From: Ilyomonas sp963790435
Lineage (GTDB): Bacteria > Bacteroidota > Bacteroidia > Chitinophagales > Chitinophagaceae
Reading direction: 5' to 3'
Length of the DNA stretch: 64,000 bases
Assembly (NCBI GenBank): GCA_963790435.1
Contig: CAWBOI010000002.1
Coordinates: 579,731 to 643,730 of the forward strand
Shown here one piece after another: positions 1 through 9,900 of the stretch. Numbering within the stretch: the first letter of the stretch is position 1; each line of letters opens with the position of its first letter. Below the pieces are notes generated by a model, which saw nothing but the letters and a program-made list of their open reading frames with translations, ran no database searches and had not been told where the DNA came from. Position numbers and translations under genes: made by a program.

Positions 1-215
1 CGTCATTCCGCAATTGCCCTCAACACGAATTCATCATAAATAACTTTCGCGAGGGCTTTGTGCGGAATCTGATGATAGAATAATAAAGTTGATTGAATAG
101 AAGAAATAAGTTTACAAGAAGATAAACGATTCAACATTCAAGAGCAGATTCCGCACAAAGCCCTCGTAAAAGCGTGAAGATGCAAGATCGTGTCGAGGGC
201 AATTGCGGAAGGACG
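1..215. repeat. Four-armed palindromic element, copy 1
   Basis: Non-coding element built as arm A (1-21), arm B (51-71), a spacer, arm B' (145-165) and arm A' (195-215). A and A' are inverted copies, as are B and B'. A and B are also near-complements of each other (attccgca and ccctc in A, gaggg and tgcggaat in B), so each half can fold alone or the whole can fold into one long hairpin. A second copy lies at 25109-25345. The first base of the window is already in arm A, so the left boundary is not certain. No coding capacity is seen. It lies downstream of the LytTR gene. Confidence 0.85.
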
Positions 216-221
216 GCGACA

Positions 222-923
222 TCATTGTGAAGCCGTTGTTTTCTTTTGCAGAATTTCCTGCAATTGCTTTTGATATGTGTAGCTTACCGGGATGGTTTTA
301 TCATCCAGCGTTAACGAGTTTTTATTCCACGCATTGATTTTTTCAATGGGCACAATATACGAGCGATGAACACGAGTAAACAACTGTGGCGGCAGCTTTT
401 CCGATACCACTTTCATGCTCATATGAATGAGGTAGGATTTGCCGGGCGTAAAAATTTTTATATAATCATCTAAGGCTTCAATGAGTTCGATGTCTTTGAA
501 CAAAATCTTCACCCATTGATAGTTGTATTTTACAAATAAATAGCCTTCGTTCATCTCTTTGCTTTGCTTGTATTCAATGTATTCTTTGGCTTTGGTAACG
601 GCTTTTAAAAACCGGTCGTAATCAAATGGTTTTACCAGATAATCTACCGCTTCCAAATCGAAGCCCTGCGCGGCAAACTGGCTGTAAGCAGTTGTAAAAA
701 TAACAGGCGGCTTGTTGTTTAAATTCGAATAAAACTGCATGCCGTTTACATCGGGCATTTGTATATCTAAAAACAAAAAATCAAAATGATCGGCATTGAT
801 AAATTCAGCAGCCGAAACCGGATCGGTAAACGTTTTTGTCATTTCGAGCCAACCGGTTTGCAAAGCATAATTTTCGAGCAATTGCAAAGCCAGCGGCTCA
901 TCATCTAAGGCTATACATTTCAT
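222..923 (-). CDS. LytTR-family response regulator
   Basis: DNA-binding response regulator with an N-terminal CheY-like receiver and a C-terminal LytTR domain. The receiver has the acidic pair in LDDEP near residues 6-9, the phospho-acceptor Asp at about residue 53 in FLDIQMP, and the conserved Lys in VKPFDYDRF. The LytTR half, from about residue 130, has the family's RVHRSYIV segment. The preceding kinase gene stops at 901, so the two genes overlap by about 23 bases and form a cognate pair. An alternative ATG two codons upstream (929) is possible; 923 gives the usual MKCI..DDEP start. Its target genes are not evident. Confidence 0.93.
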   Translation of the reverse strand: MKCIALDDEPLALQLLENYALQTGWLEMTKTFTDPVSAAEFINADHFDFLFLDIQMPDVNGMQFYSNLNNKPPVIFTTAYSQFAAQGFDLEAVDYLVKPFDYDRFLKAVTKAKEYIEYKQSKEMNEGYLFVKYNYQWVKILFKDIELIEALDDYIKIFTPGKSYLIHMSMKVVSEKLPPQLFTRVHRSYIVPIEKINAWNKNSLTLDDKTIPVSYTYQKQLQEILQKKTTASQ

Positions 924-1995
924 GGTCATTTAAATTTATAGTTAGCGATACAGAGAAACGGTTATCGTTAGAAACAATATTTAATTCGTGTTTTTTAGGA
1001 TAAAGTAATTCTAATCTTCGGCGCGTGTTGCTAATGCCCATACCTGTACTTTCTAACCGATGAATTCCATTGGGTGAATAATCGTTCGTACAGGTAAAAA
1101 TAATCCTGTTTTTTTCGGCTTTTACATATGCCTGGATAGAAGAACTGCGGTGTGTGCTGATGCCATATTTAAAAGCGTTTTCAATAAACGGAATGAGTAC
1201 AAACGGGGCGATGCGCACTGTACTGATATTGCCCTCCGTTGCAAATACAATGGAATTGTTGTTGGTTAAGCGAAGCTTTTGCAGTTCGATATAGCTGTTG
1301 ATAAAATCAATCTCCTGTTGTAGCTCTACGTCGTTAGTTTGACAGTCTTCCAGCGTGTATCGCATGATGCGCGACAACTTCATCACCGCATCGGCTGTTT
1401 TTTTATTATTGGCAACGGCGAGTGAATAAATGCTGTTCAATGTGTTGAACAAAAAATGTGGGTTTACCTGCGCTTTCAGCAAGTTTAATTCAGTTTCCAA
1501 TTGCTGCTTGGATATTTCTTCTTTTACTTCTTCTGCCGAAAACCATTGCCTCACCACTTTGCCGCCGGTACTGATTACCAAAGCAATTAAAAACAGTGTA
1601 ACAGCGCCTGCCGAAAAATAATAAGGGCCCTGGTAATGAACCTCACGTGCATAACGTGACTGAAGGAAACTTTTGGTTTCAGGCGATACCAGCATAATAA
1701 TATAAATGGCAGTGAGATAGATAAAACCATACAGCAGTATGCTGATAAGATACAGCAGAATTTTCTTTTGCGCCAACAACCTTGGAATTAAGATACGACT
1801 GTTGAGATAATAAAAGCCAACCAGTAAAAGATTAGAGGCGATAAACAACTGGATAAAGCGCGCACTGCTGAAGGGAGCTTTGCTTTTATCGTAATTTAAA
1901 AACTGAAACGGCAATAAAAAAAAGCAAAGCCAGGCAGCGATGATAACGCTGACCTGTAAAACGATATTTCGCTCTTTCGTTGCCATTGGTTTCAT
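901..1995 (-). CDS. LytS-type sensor histidine kinase
   Basis: Membrane histidine kinase of the His_kinase (LytS/YehU) family, partner of the overlapping LytTR regulator. The N-terminal part holds four hydrophobic segments with no obvious periplasmic sensor domain. The cytoplasmic part has the intact acceptor motif NPHFLFNTLN after a short coiled stretch, then an N-box in FIENAFKYG and a G-box in GMGISNTRRRL, as expected for an active HATPase. The start is uncertain: ATG at 1995 or, three codons in, at 1986. The stimulus is unknown; in Bacteroidota such pairs commonly regulate nearby or envelope genes, but no target is visible here. Confidence 0.92.
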   Translation of the reverse strand: MKPMATKERNIVLQVSVIIAAWLCFFLLPFQFLNYDKSKAPFSSARFIQLFIASNLLLVGFYYLNSRILIPRLLAQKKILLYLISILLYGFIYLTAIYIIMLVSPETKSFLQSRYAREVHYQGPYYFSAGAVTLFLIALVISTGGKVVRQWFSAEEVKEEISKQQLETELNLLKAQVNPHFLFNTLNSIYSLAVANNKKTADAVMKLSRIMRYTLEDCQTNDVELQQEIDFINSYIELQKLRLTNNNSIVFATEGNISTVRIAPFVLIPFIENAFKYGISTHRSSSIQAYVKAEKNRIIFTCTNDYSPNGIHRLESTGMGISNTRRRLELLYPKKHELNIVSNDNRFSVSLTINLNDHEMYSLR

Positions 1996-2064
1996 TCAAC
2001 AATGAAAGGTAAGCATTAAACAAAGGGCGTAATATGATTTAGATAAAACGCAATATTTTTTCGG

Positions 2065-2880
2065 CTAATATGATTCGCTTTCGTTAGGAAACTCTCCTTC
2101 TTTTACATCAATGATGTATTGCTGAACGGCGCGCGTGATTTGTTCACTTAGGTTGATGTACTGCCGCAGAAAGCGCGGTTTGAATTCGGTGTTGATACCC
2201 AGCATGTCGTGCATTACCAACACCTGTCCATCGCAATGTGCACCTGCGCCAATACCAATGGTTGGAATGTGCAGCGTTGCAGTCACTTCTTTTGCCAGCG
2301 ATGCCGGTATTTTTTCAAGCACAATGGCAAAGCAGCCTTTTTCCTCTAAAAGCAAAGCATCGTGTTTTAGTTTTTCGGCTTCGGCTTCGCCTTTTGCACG
2401 TACATTGTAAGTGCCGAATTTATAAATGCTTTGCGGTGTTAAACCCAAATGCCCCATCACCGGAATGCCCGCTGATACAATGTTTTGGATGCTGCCGGTT
2501 ACTTCTTCGCCGCCTTCTAATTTAATAGCATGTGCGCCGGTTTCTTTCATAATGCGAATGGCAGAAGCCAAAGCAATTTCCGCATTGCTTTGATACGAGC
2601 CGAAAGGCAAATCAACCACTACCAGCGAACGCTTCACCGCGCGAATGACAGAGGACGCGTGATAAATCATTTGATCGAGTGTAATGGGCAAAGTGGTTTC
2701 GTGTCCCGCCATTACATTGCTGGCGCTATCACCTACCAAAATCACGTCTATGCCAGCATCATCAAACAACTTGGCAAACGAAAAATCATAAGCCGTAAGC
2801 ATAGATATTTTCTCACCATTGTCTTTCATTTTCTGCAAGGTATGCGTAGTGATTTTGCGGACTTCTTTTGTAACAGACAT
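2065..2880 (-). CDS. panB: 3-methyl-2-oxobutanoate hydroxymethyltransferase (PanB)
   Basis: Ketopantoate hydroxymethyltransferase, first committed step of pantothenate (coenzyme A) synthesis. It transfers a hydroxymethyl group from methylene-tetrahydrofolate to 3-methyl-2-oxobutanoate. The protein has 271 residues, the usual length. Family motifs are present: MLTAYDFSFAKLFDDAGID near residue 27, VGDSASNVMAGHETTLP near 49, the EGG segment near 121, GHLGLTPQS near 142, and GIGAGAHCDGQVLV near 210. The start at 2880 is preceded by a repeat-rich intergenic stretch. No other pantothenate gene is adjacent, so it appears to be monocistronic. Confidence 0.97.
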   Translation of the reverse strand: MSVTKEVRKITTHTLQKMKDNGEKISMLTAYDFSFAKLFDDAGIDVILVGDSASNVMAGHETTLPITLDQMIYHASSVIRAVKRSLVVVDLPFGSYQSNAEIALASAIRIMKETGAHAIKLEGGEEVTGSIQNIVSAGIPVMGHLGLTPQSIYKFGTYNVRAKGEAEAEKLKHDALLLEEKGCFAIVLEKIPASLAKEVTATLHIPTIGIGAGAHCDGQVLVMHDMLGINTEFKPRFLRQYINLSEQITRAVQQYIIDVKEGEFPNESESY

Positions 2881-2904
2881 GAGGTTGTTGAATGAAGAAC
2901 AAAG

Positions 2905-3060
2905 ATACTAGGAAGAAGATACAAGGTACAAGAAACAAGATTTGAGATATAAATTTGATTCTCTTTTTTGATTTGTAGGACTTGTTTCTTATATGTTGTG
3001 CTTTTCTCTTGTTTCCTGAATCTTGGTTCTTGGTTCTTGTACCTTGAATCTTAGTTCTTT
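2905..3060. repeat. Imperfect inverted repeat with ACAAGGTACAAGAA arms
   Basis: The left side (about 2915-2942) reads agatacaaggtacaagaaac and the right side (about 3018-3055) carries the complement, with ttcttgtaccttgaatctta. The arms are imperfect and the centre is rich in T-runs, so the region could fold into a long hairpin. The type resembles the interspersed palindromic intergenic repeats of Bacteroidota. It lies between the divergently transcribed panB and a PepSY-like gene. An open frame running across it on the minus strand is a by-product and is not called. Confidence 0.55.
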
Positions 3061-3163
3061 TATACAAAAATCTTTCGTTGGTAGCAACAACTTTGTGTTT
3101 GGTCGCATTGTACAAAGTAGCCGTTGGGAGGCAATTTACTTTTGTGTTCTAAATTTAAATGTT

Positions 3164-3595
3164 ATGAAAAAGATACTTGTTATTCTTACGATGGTAGCTT
3201 CTTTTTACACAGCTACAACTTATGCAAAACCAACCACTCCAACTGTAGTTGCACAAGCTTTGCAAACTCAATTTACCGATGCAAAAAATGTACGCTGGAG
3301 TGAAGTGAACAACCTGTACAAAGCGCAGTTTGTTTTGAATGATCAAACCATCACTGCTTACTTTGATGGTGAAGGAAAATTAGTGGCATCCGCCAGAGAT
3401 ATTACCGCTTTTCAATTGCCTATTTTATTGCAAACCGATTTGAAAAACAGCTTTGCGAAATACAATGTTTCAAACATTATGGAAGTGGACAATGAAGATG
3501 GTGTTGCTTATTATGTAACCGCAGACAACGGCAGCAAAACAATACAACTGAAATCTTCGGATTATGGTACGTGGAATGTTTGTCAAAAAAAGTAA
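3164..3595 (+). CDS. Secreted PepSY-like (BLIP-fold) protein
   Basis: Small exported protein of 143 residues. A signal peptide is visible (MKKILVILTMVASFYTATTYA). The mature part has the pattern of the Bacteroidota PepSY-like family: VAQALQTQFTDAKNVRWSEV, then YKAQFVLNDQTITAYFDGEGKLV. These proteins are short alternating alpha/beta folds usually found in the periplasm or on the surface; their role is not established. The ATG at 3164 is chosen over longer in-frame extensions because it gives a proper signal peptide. A -7-like TACTTTTG lies at 3137-3144. A paralogue is at 42023-42430. Confidence 0.8.
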   Translation: MKKILVILTMVASFYTATTYAKPTTPTVVAQALQTQFTDAKNVRWSEVNNLYKAQFVLNDQTITAYFDGEGKLVASARDITAFQLPILLQTDLKNSFAKYNVSNIMEVDNEDGVAYYVTADNGSKTIQLKSSDYGTWNVCQKK

Positions 3596-3645
3596 CAAAA
3601 ACAAAAGAAGCCGTACTGGTTAGATATAAGTAAGCAGATGTTCCA

Positions 3646-3697
3646 AAAACAATTCATGCCTGTAAAGACAATAGTTTTTACAGGCATGAATTGTTTT
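3646..3697. terminator. Bidirectional hairpin terminator
   Basis: Perfect inverted repeat with 21-base arms (3646-3666 and 3677-3697) around a 10-base loop. A-runs on the left and T-runs on the right make it work on both strands. It lies between the convergent ends of the PepSY-like gene (3595) and the DsbA-like gene (3718). Confidence 0.9.
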
Positions 3698-3717
3698 AAT
3701 AATCATCTATAATTTAG

Positions 3718-4428
3718 CTAAGACACACTTTCCGTAGCAACTAAATCGGGTGCAATTTGATGAAAAGCTTGTAACAAACTTTCGTAGGGTTTATAGCCCG
3801 AAAACAAAATGGAACGATGGTTTTTTCTTTTGAAAATAAGCGTTGGGTAGCGTTCTATTCTTTGCATTTGCGCTTTGTTCCAATCAGCGCGAAAGGCTTC
3901 CAAACCAGCACCGTTTACCAAATCATCTGCAAAACGTTGCACATTGAAATCGGGGTTTGTTTTTGCCATATTTTCAGCAATGTTTACCAGCACTTCCTGC
4001 TCGCTGATATTTTGTAAATTGAGCATGACAGCTTCTCTTGCCAATTGTAAATATTGCTCGCCAAATGCTGAAGATTGAAGGTTGGCGCACTTTACTGCAA
4101 TACATGCAGGATAAGACGATACCGGCGGATCGGTAATCCAAAGCTCCGATTTTATGGGAACGCCGGAAATATGACTTGCCTGCATCCAAACAGGACCCAT
4201 TTGTATCGGGCGACTTACTGAATTAATTGTATCGTGATAACTTTTCCAGTCGGGCAGTAACCCACACATCACATATTGGTAAGTAATGTGGTTGGCAAAT
4301 TCACTTACCAATTTTTTCCAAATTGGTTCAAAAGCCCAACTCCAACAACAAAGCGGATCTGTAAAGTATGTGATCTCTACAGTATCCGCTGTTGCTATTG
4401 GTGATTGCTCAGGTTTGTTTTTGTTCAT
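3718..4428 (-). CDS. DsbA-family (FrnE-like) thioredoxin-fold protein
   Basis: Protein of 236 residues with the DSBA-like thioredoxin fold. No signal peptide is seen, so a cytoplasmic location is likely. The strand-helix start ITYFTDPLCCWSWAFEP (residues 19-35) is typical of the FrnE-like group, and a cis-proline candidate lies in RYPTLIF near the C-terminus. The redox motif is odd: the two cysteines are adjacent (C27, C28) in CCWS rather than spaced as CxxC. The gene begins 14 bases after the manganese catalase on the same strand, so a shared role in oxidative stress is plausible but inferred. Confidence 0.82.
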   Translation of the reverse strand: MNKNKPEQSPIATADTVEITYFTDPLCCWSWAFEPIWKKLVSEFANHITYQYVMCGLLPDWKSYHDTINSVSRPIQMGPVWMQASHISGVPIKSELWITDPPVSSYPACIAVKCANLQSSAFGEQYLQLAREAVMLNLQNISEQEVLVNIAENMAKTNPDFNVQRFADDLVNGAGLEAFRADWNKAQMQRIERYPTLIFKRKNHRSILFSGYKPYESLLQAFHQIAPDLVATESVS

Positions 4429-4442
4429 TTTTTTGTGGTCAG

Positions 4443-5423
4443 CTATAGTTGAAAGTTTTTCGATTCTGCTTTCGATAACTTCTCTTCATACGTGCCGTTC
4501 CATTGTTGCGGTCCCATCGGGGCTGCATCCTTCACTGCCTTGCTTCTTGCTTTGCCAAGCGTTTTGTTTAACGTAGCAGTTTCATCCATAGTTCGCGTGG
4601 TGCCTTTCGGTTGTTGTTTCAGCAAACCATTGGTTTCCATTACGTAGTTAATCGGGTCGTCAATGTATTGCCAGGTTTCGTTCAATTGTGTGCTCTTTCC
4701 TTCATTCCACGGACCACGCACGCCATTGCCATTACTCATGTTAAAGTACTGATTGCTGAATCTTGGATCGGCTTGTAATGTTCCCATTGGGAAGTTCGGT
4801 TGAATGGTGTTCAATGCTGCTTCAAACATTTGATAATGGGCTACTTCACGCGTCATTAAAAACTGTAAGGTTTCCTGAACATACGGGTCTTCTGTAAACT
4901 GCAACAGGTACTCGTACACAATTTTTGCCTTCGATTCGGCAGCGATATCAGCACGTAAATCAACGGTTAAATCGCCGGTTGCGTCAGCATTAATATAAGC
5001 CGCCGACCAAGGCACGCCCTGGCAATTGGTATAAGTTGGCCCGCCACCTGATTGTATAAACAATTCAGGGGCAACCATTGCCTGGTGAATAAAGTTTTCT
5101 TTTGCCGCTTTTCCGTTCAGTAATTGCATGATTTCTGATTGCTCAGCCGCATTTTTCAAATCTCCGTTGATGCCTGTGAGCAACATTTGTATGGTAGCAC
5201 CTACAATTTCAAGATGGCTAAATTCTTCGGTAGCAATGTCCATCAGCAAATCGTATTTATCAGGGTGCGGATTGCGGGCCCCGAACGCCTGAACAAAATA
5301 GCGAAGGGCAGCAGCTAACTCGCCATTGGCGCCGCCAAATTGTTCTAATAATAAAGTGGCAAATGCAGGATCGGGCTTCGATACACGTGCATTAAACTGA
5401 AGATCTTTTACATGGTAAAACAT
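4443..5423 (-). CDS. Manganese catalase
   Basis: Non-haem dimanganese catalase family protein of 326 residues, converting hydrogen peroxide to water and oxygen. Ferritin-like four-helix ligands are visible: E35 in GELAAAL, the E66/E67 to H70 cluster in TEEFSHLE, and a second pair in the AESKAKIVYEY and TREVAHYQMF helices. The C-terminal tail is rich in polar residues, as in spore-coat-like and Bacteroidota members. It is the first gene of an apparent two-gene operon with the DsbA-like protein. About 450 bases without a gene lie upstream. Confidence 0.93.
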   Translation of the reverse strand: MFYHVKDLQFNARVSKPDPAFATLLLEQFGGANGELAAALRYFVQAFGARNPHPDKYDLLMDIATEEFSHLEIVGATIQMLLTGINGDLKNAAEQSEIMQLLNGKAAKENFIHQAMVAPELFIQSGGGPTYTNCQGVPWSAAYINADATGDLTVDLRADIAAESKAKIVYEYLLQFTEDPYVQETLQFLMTREVAHYQMFEAALNTIQPNFPMGTLQADPRFSNQYFNMSNGNGVRGPWNEGKSTQLNETWQYIDDPINYVMETNGLLKQQPKGTTRTMDETATLNKTLGKARSKAVKDAAPMGPQQWNGTYEEKLSKAESKNFQL

Positions 5424-5869
5424 AAGGTGAATTTTTAAATTAACGATGCTTCATTTAATGTAAAACACATGCCACATCAACCAGTAAAAAAGATGGCAAA
5501 AACAAAACCATCATCACAGAAGCATAAGCTTTTGATAAATGATGAGTTATAATAACAAAGAAGGGATGAAAAAGAATGTATAAAATGAAACCGATTAATA
5601 GGTAATGTGGGAATTTGATAAGAGAGGAAAATATTAGAGCATTGTTTTGTGGAAACCGCTGCTTTAATTACACAATCTTCTGGTTTGTTTTTGCCAAATA
5701 TGTAAGCCGCGCGTGTTAGTGTTCTTTACCAACAGTATAATTTTCAAAAAGGTTTTTGCTGATGGAGAAGATTAATAAAAGCACAACAGCGAACAAGTGT
5801 TGAGGCTTACAAAGTTAAGCCGCCATATTGCCAAGCCTTGTTTGTTGGTAGTAGCCGTTCTTATTCGCT
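5424..5869. other. Gene-free stretch upstream of the manganese catalase
   Basis: No open frame here looks real. The stretch holds two copies of the recurrent 11-mer TTTGTTTTTGC (reverse strand at 5496-5506, forward at 5684-5694). It also has a segment gtgttctttacca near 5719 that recurs near 6258 beyond the VOC gene, with a partial inverted copy (gtgaagaacacc) near 6307. Promoters for the minus-strand catalase should lie at its left end, but no convincing box was identified. Confidence 0.5.
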
Positions 5870-6226
5870 TTATAAACTTTGCCCAAACGTAAGCAAGTTG
5901 TTGTCTGGGTCAAGCATGGAAAATTCTTTTTGTCCCCAAGCTTTGGTTTGTAAATGTCCTGCCGGGTGTATATTGTTTTGGTTGTCTAACATTGATTGGT
6001 AAAACGTCTCAATATCGCTTGTACGAATATAAACTTGCCCGTAATTTTCTTTTGGTTCAAGCCCTTTAAATTCAAAGAAATGGATTTCAATCTTGTCCTT
6101 TTGAATCAATAAATAGCCATCAAAGTCAGCACTTCCAATGTCTTCAAAGCCTAATTGAGTTAAATAAAAATCTCTTGTAATTGCTTTGTCCCGCATCGGA
6201 AGTTTTGGAATAATGTTAGTTAGCAT
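5870..6226 (-). CDS. VOC/glyoxalase-fold protein, bleomycin-resistance type
   Basis: Protein of 118 residues with the vicinal oxygen chelate fold. It opens with IIPKLPMRDKAITRDFYLTQ, typical of the bleomycin-binding subgroup, has IHFFEFKG in the middle, and ends with KEFSMLDPDNNLLTFGQ. The acidic residue in the final strand and the His in EIHFFEF match metal or ligand positions of the family. Such proteins either bind drugs of the bleomycin class or act as small dioxygenases or isomerases; sequence alone does not decide. It is monocistronic on the minus strand. Confidence 0.85.
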   Translation of the reverse strand: MLTNIIPKLPMRDKAITRDFYLTQLGFEDIGSADFDGYLLIQKDKIEIHFFEFKGLEPKENYGQVYIRTSDIETFYQSMLDNQNNIHPAGHLQTKAWGQKEFSMLDPDNNLLTFGQSL

Positions 6227-6370
6227 AAGTTTTTTTAAAAACGATTCTCGCCTTTGCTGGTGTTCTTTACCAGTAAAATCTTTTATGTTTTAGAGGCGAT
6301 TATGTTAGTGAAGAACACCACATGGGCGAAAAAACACAATCTCATCAGCCCATCATCCTGCCATCAGAAG

Positions 6371-6790
6371 TTATTTCCTGTTTATCATTCCATCGACACT
6401 TATCTGTCCCGGACCGCAAAACAGGAGCACCAAAAATGCAGTAAAATAACTAATCGCCATTTCAGAATCCATGAAATCTTTACCAGCATCATGACCAAAA
6501 ATGATCACCAAAAACGTAATGAGGAGCGGGATGCAAGCCCAGCGGGTGAACAAGCCCATCACCACCAAAAGACTACAAAAAATCTCGGCAAACAAAGCCA
6601 ATAGTAAAGATGCTTTTGGCCCCATGCCAATGAAACTATAAAACGTATGTTGAAGATTATCGAAGTTGCGCACCTTATCAAAGCCATGTTTCAGCATCAA
6701 AATCACACCGAAGCTAATGCGAAGAAAAAGCATGGCAATATTGAACGAAGCGGTGCTGTATTTAATTGACGTGAAGCTGAATCTTTTCAT
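6371..6790 (-). CDS. DoxX family membrane protein
   Basis: Integral membrane protein of 139 residues with four hydrophobic helices, matching the DoxX/DoxD family. The first helix carries LFLRISFGVILMLKHGFDKV, and later ones FAEIFCSLLVVMGLFTRWA and a Pro/Gly-containing C-terminal segment. DoxX-like proteins associate with redox or quinone-linked processes, but the role of this subgroup is unknown. The strongly charged start MKRFSFTSIKY follows the positive-inside rule. It is divergent from the TPR gene, with about 160 bases between them. Confidence 0.88.
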   Translation of the reverse strand: MKRFSFTSIKYSTASFNIAMLFLRISFGVILMLKHGFDKVRNFDNLQHTFYSFIGMGPKASLLLALFAEIFCSLLVVMGLFTRWACIPLLITFLVIIFGHDAGKDFMDSEMAISYFTAFLVLLFCGPGQISVDGMINRK

Positions 6791-6950
6791 TCAATAGGTT
6801 TGTACAAATGTATAAGATTCTTATTCTTTATCCACAAAGGCTGTCTTTTGTTTTTGCACATAAAAGCCACAGCTACTTTCGCCGCCGTTTTGCATTTTTA
6901 TTAAGATGAGGAGTAAAATATTTACACACAAGCGGCGTTCACAAAAAACT

Positions 6951-9900
6951 ATGCGGTTGAAAAGATTATTGTTTTGTTGTGCTGTTGTGTTGGCAACACA
7001 TCAACACATATATGCACAGGCTACCCAGATAAACAACGACCCCGATGCCGAGTTTAAACAGGCAAAGGAACTGTATGCACAACAGCAATTTAATCTTGCT
7101 TACCCCTTGTTTAATGACCTAAGCACAAAGTACAATTATAAGGAAAGCAATTTTCCTGTTTCGGCTGCGCTGGAAGCAAAATATTATGCCATTGCCTGTC
7201 ATCTTCAATTGAATGATGTAACGGCTGTAAACGATGCCAAAACGTTTATAGAAGCGGAACACAATGCGCCCCGCACACAAATGATGAGCTACCAGTTGGC
7301 TGAATATTTTTATCGCAAAAAAGACTTTGACAATGCCCTTGCGTACTACGAAAAAGCAGGCATTGATAACTTAAGCAACAGCGAAATTGCAACGATGAAA
7401 TTTCATGAAGCGTATGGTTATTTTGTTGCTAAACGCTTCAACGAAGCCAAGCCTTTGTTTGATGACATCAGGCAGATAGAAACCGATCCCAATTACATTG
7501 ACGCCAACTATTATTACGGTTATATTTTATTCAGCGAAAAAAAATACAAAGACGCGTTGAATGCTTTTACGGTTGTGCAGGACAAGCCCAATTACGCAAG
7601 CATAGTTCCTTATTATGTAACTGTAATTCACTATTTCAGCGGCGATAAAGACAAAGCCATTCAATCAGCTGAAGCTGCGTTGCAGAAAGGCAATCAGTTT
7701 TATGCTTTGCAGTTAAAACAATTGCTCGGTCATGCGTATTTTGAAAAGAAACAATTCAACAAAGCGTTGCCTTATTTAGAAGAATATGTGCAAAGCACTG
7801 AAAAAGTAAAGCGTGAAGATTTGTATGAACTGAGCTATTGCTACTACATGGCAAAACAATGGAACAAAGCCATAGCTGGGTTTAAAGAATTGGGTGGTAA
7901 GCAGGATTCGCTGGCGCAAAACAGCATGTATTTACTGGGAGATGCTTATTTAAAAACAGACCAGAAGCCGAGTGCTCGCAGTGCCTTTTTGTTTTGCGCA
8001 TTAAACAGCAGCAATTTGGAGCAAAAACAAATCTCGCAGTTTTTGTATGCCAAGCTTTCTTATGAATTGGGCTATCGCGATGTGGCACTAACTGAATTGC
8101 AAAACTTTAATGCTACGTATCCCAAATCAACCTATATTGATGAAGCAAGAGAGTTGCTTATTGAAGTGCTTGCTAATACCAACAATTATAAAGATGCGCT
8201 CACATTAATTCAAAGCTTGCCCACGCAAAGCGAAGCCGCGCAAAGAGTGTATCCGCGCATCTTGTACGGACGCGCTGTTGAGTTGGTAAACGACCAGCGA
8301 ATTGATGATGCTGATGCATTGTTAAATAAGATATTCATTGTTCCCTACAATAGCGCGCAACTGCAACCTGCGTACTTCTGGAAAGGTGAAATCGCTTATC
8401 GAAAAGACAGAGCCGATTCGGCCATTTATTACTTACAGAATTATATGAAAAGTCCTGTTTCGTATGGTGAAGTAAACCCGCAGGATGCGCGATATATTTT
8501 AGGGTACAGCAACCTGAAGCAACAGGATTATAGCGCTGCATTGAAATACTTTGAAGCCCTTACCACAACGATTTCTACGGCTTCTTCCAACATTCAGCAG
8601 GATGCGTTTTTGCGCAGTGCCGATTGTTATTTTATGAGCAAAAATTACAGCAAGGCTTTGCAAATGTATCAAACCGCCATTGCGTTGAATTTGCCTTCTG
8701 CTGATTATGCTTCTTATCAAAAAGCCATCATTGCAGGTGCAGCTAATAATACAACTGAAAAGCTTGCACAACTTCGTTTGTTTTTGCAGAAATATCCATC
8801 TTCCGTATTGGTTCCTGATGCGAATATGGAAACTGCCAATACATACATGGCAGGCGAAAATTTCAACAATGCCATTGCGCCACTGAATGCCATTTTGAAC
8901 GATAAAAATGCAGTGAATTATAAGCCCGAAGCGTTATTAAAATTGGGCGTTTGTTATTTCAATCTGAATAATAACAATGAAGCGTTAAACCGCTTTAAAG
9001 CCCTGATGCAAAACTATCCGGCCAGCAGTGAAAGCAACGATGCTGTAGAGTATGTAAGAAGCATTTTCATTTCGCAGCAACAACCGCAACAGTTTGTAAC
9101 CTTCATGCGGCAGAATGGAAAAGATGTAAGCACTTCGGAAGAAGATTCGCTTACTTATATTTCGGCTTTCAATCAATACAATAACAAAGAAACAGATAAA
9201 GCATTAGGAGGTTTTCAAACCTATCTCACTAAATTCCCCGATGGCAAATATTCAATTGATGCCGGTTACTTAACCGCGCAGATTTATAACGATAGAAAAG
9301 ATTATAAAAATGCGTTGAATTATTATAACGGCGTTGCAGATAAATCGCCCAACAAATGGGCAGAAGCTGCCGTTCTGCAAGCGGCGCGCATCAATTTTTT
9401 TGAGTTGAAAGATTACAACAAAGCGGAGCAATATTATGCGCAATTAAAAACCATCGCTACAAGCCAGGATGCGAAGTTAGAAAGCATGAGAGGCTTGTTA
9501 AGATGCCAATACAAACTGGCACAGTTTGATGAAACAGCGGTTGCCAATGCGCAGGATTTATTGAGCGAAAAAGGCATTGCTACCGATGATAAAATGATTT
9601 CCAATATGGTGATTGCAAAAGTGGCGCAGGCAAAGGCTCAAACATCCGATGCGTTATCGGCTTACAGCAATGTAGTGAGCCTTGGCAAATCGGAATATGC
9701 GGCGGAAGCACGCTATCAGATTGCTGCTATTTATCTGCAACAAAACCAACTGAAGCTGGCAGAGAAAGCAGGCTTTGATGTGATAAACAAAGCAGGCTCT
9801 TATAATTACTGGATCACGAAAGCTTATATTTTGTTGGGCGATGTTTATTTTAAAGAACAGGATTATTTTAATGCGGAAGCTACTTTAAAAAGTGTGGTTG

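Noticed and set aside
2813..3115. Minus-strand frame upstream of panB
   Set aside because: It spans an inverted repeat and overlaps the panB start in another frame; Lys/Arg-rich low complexity.
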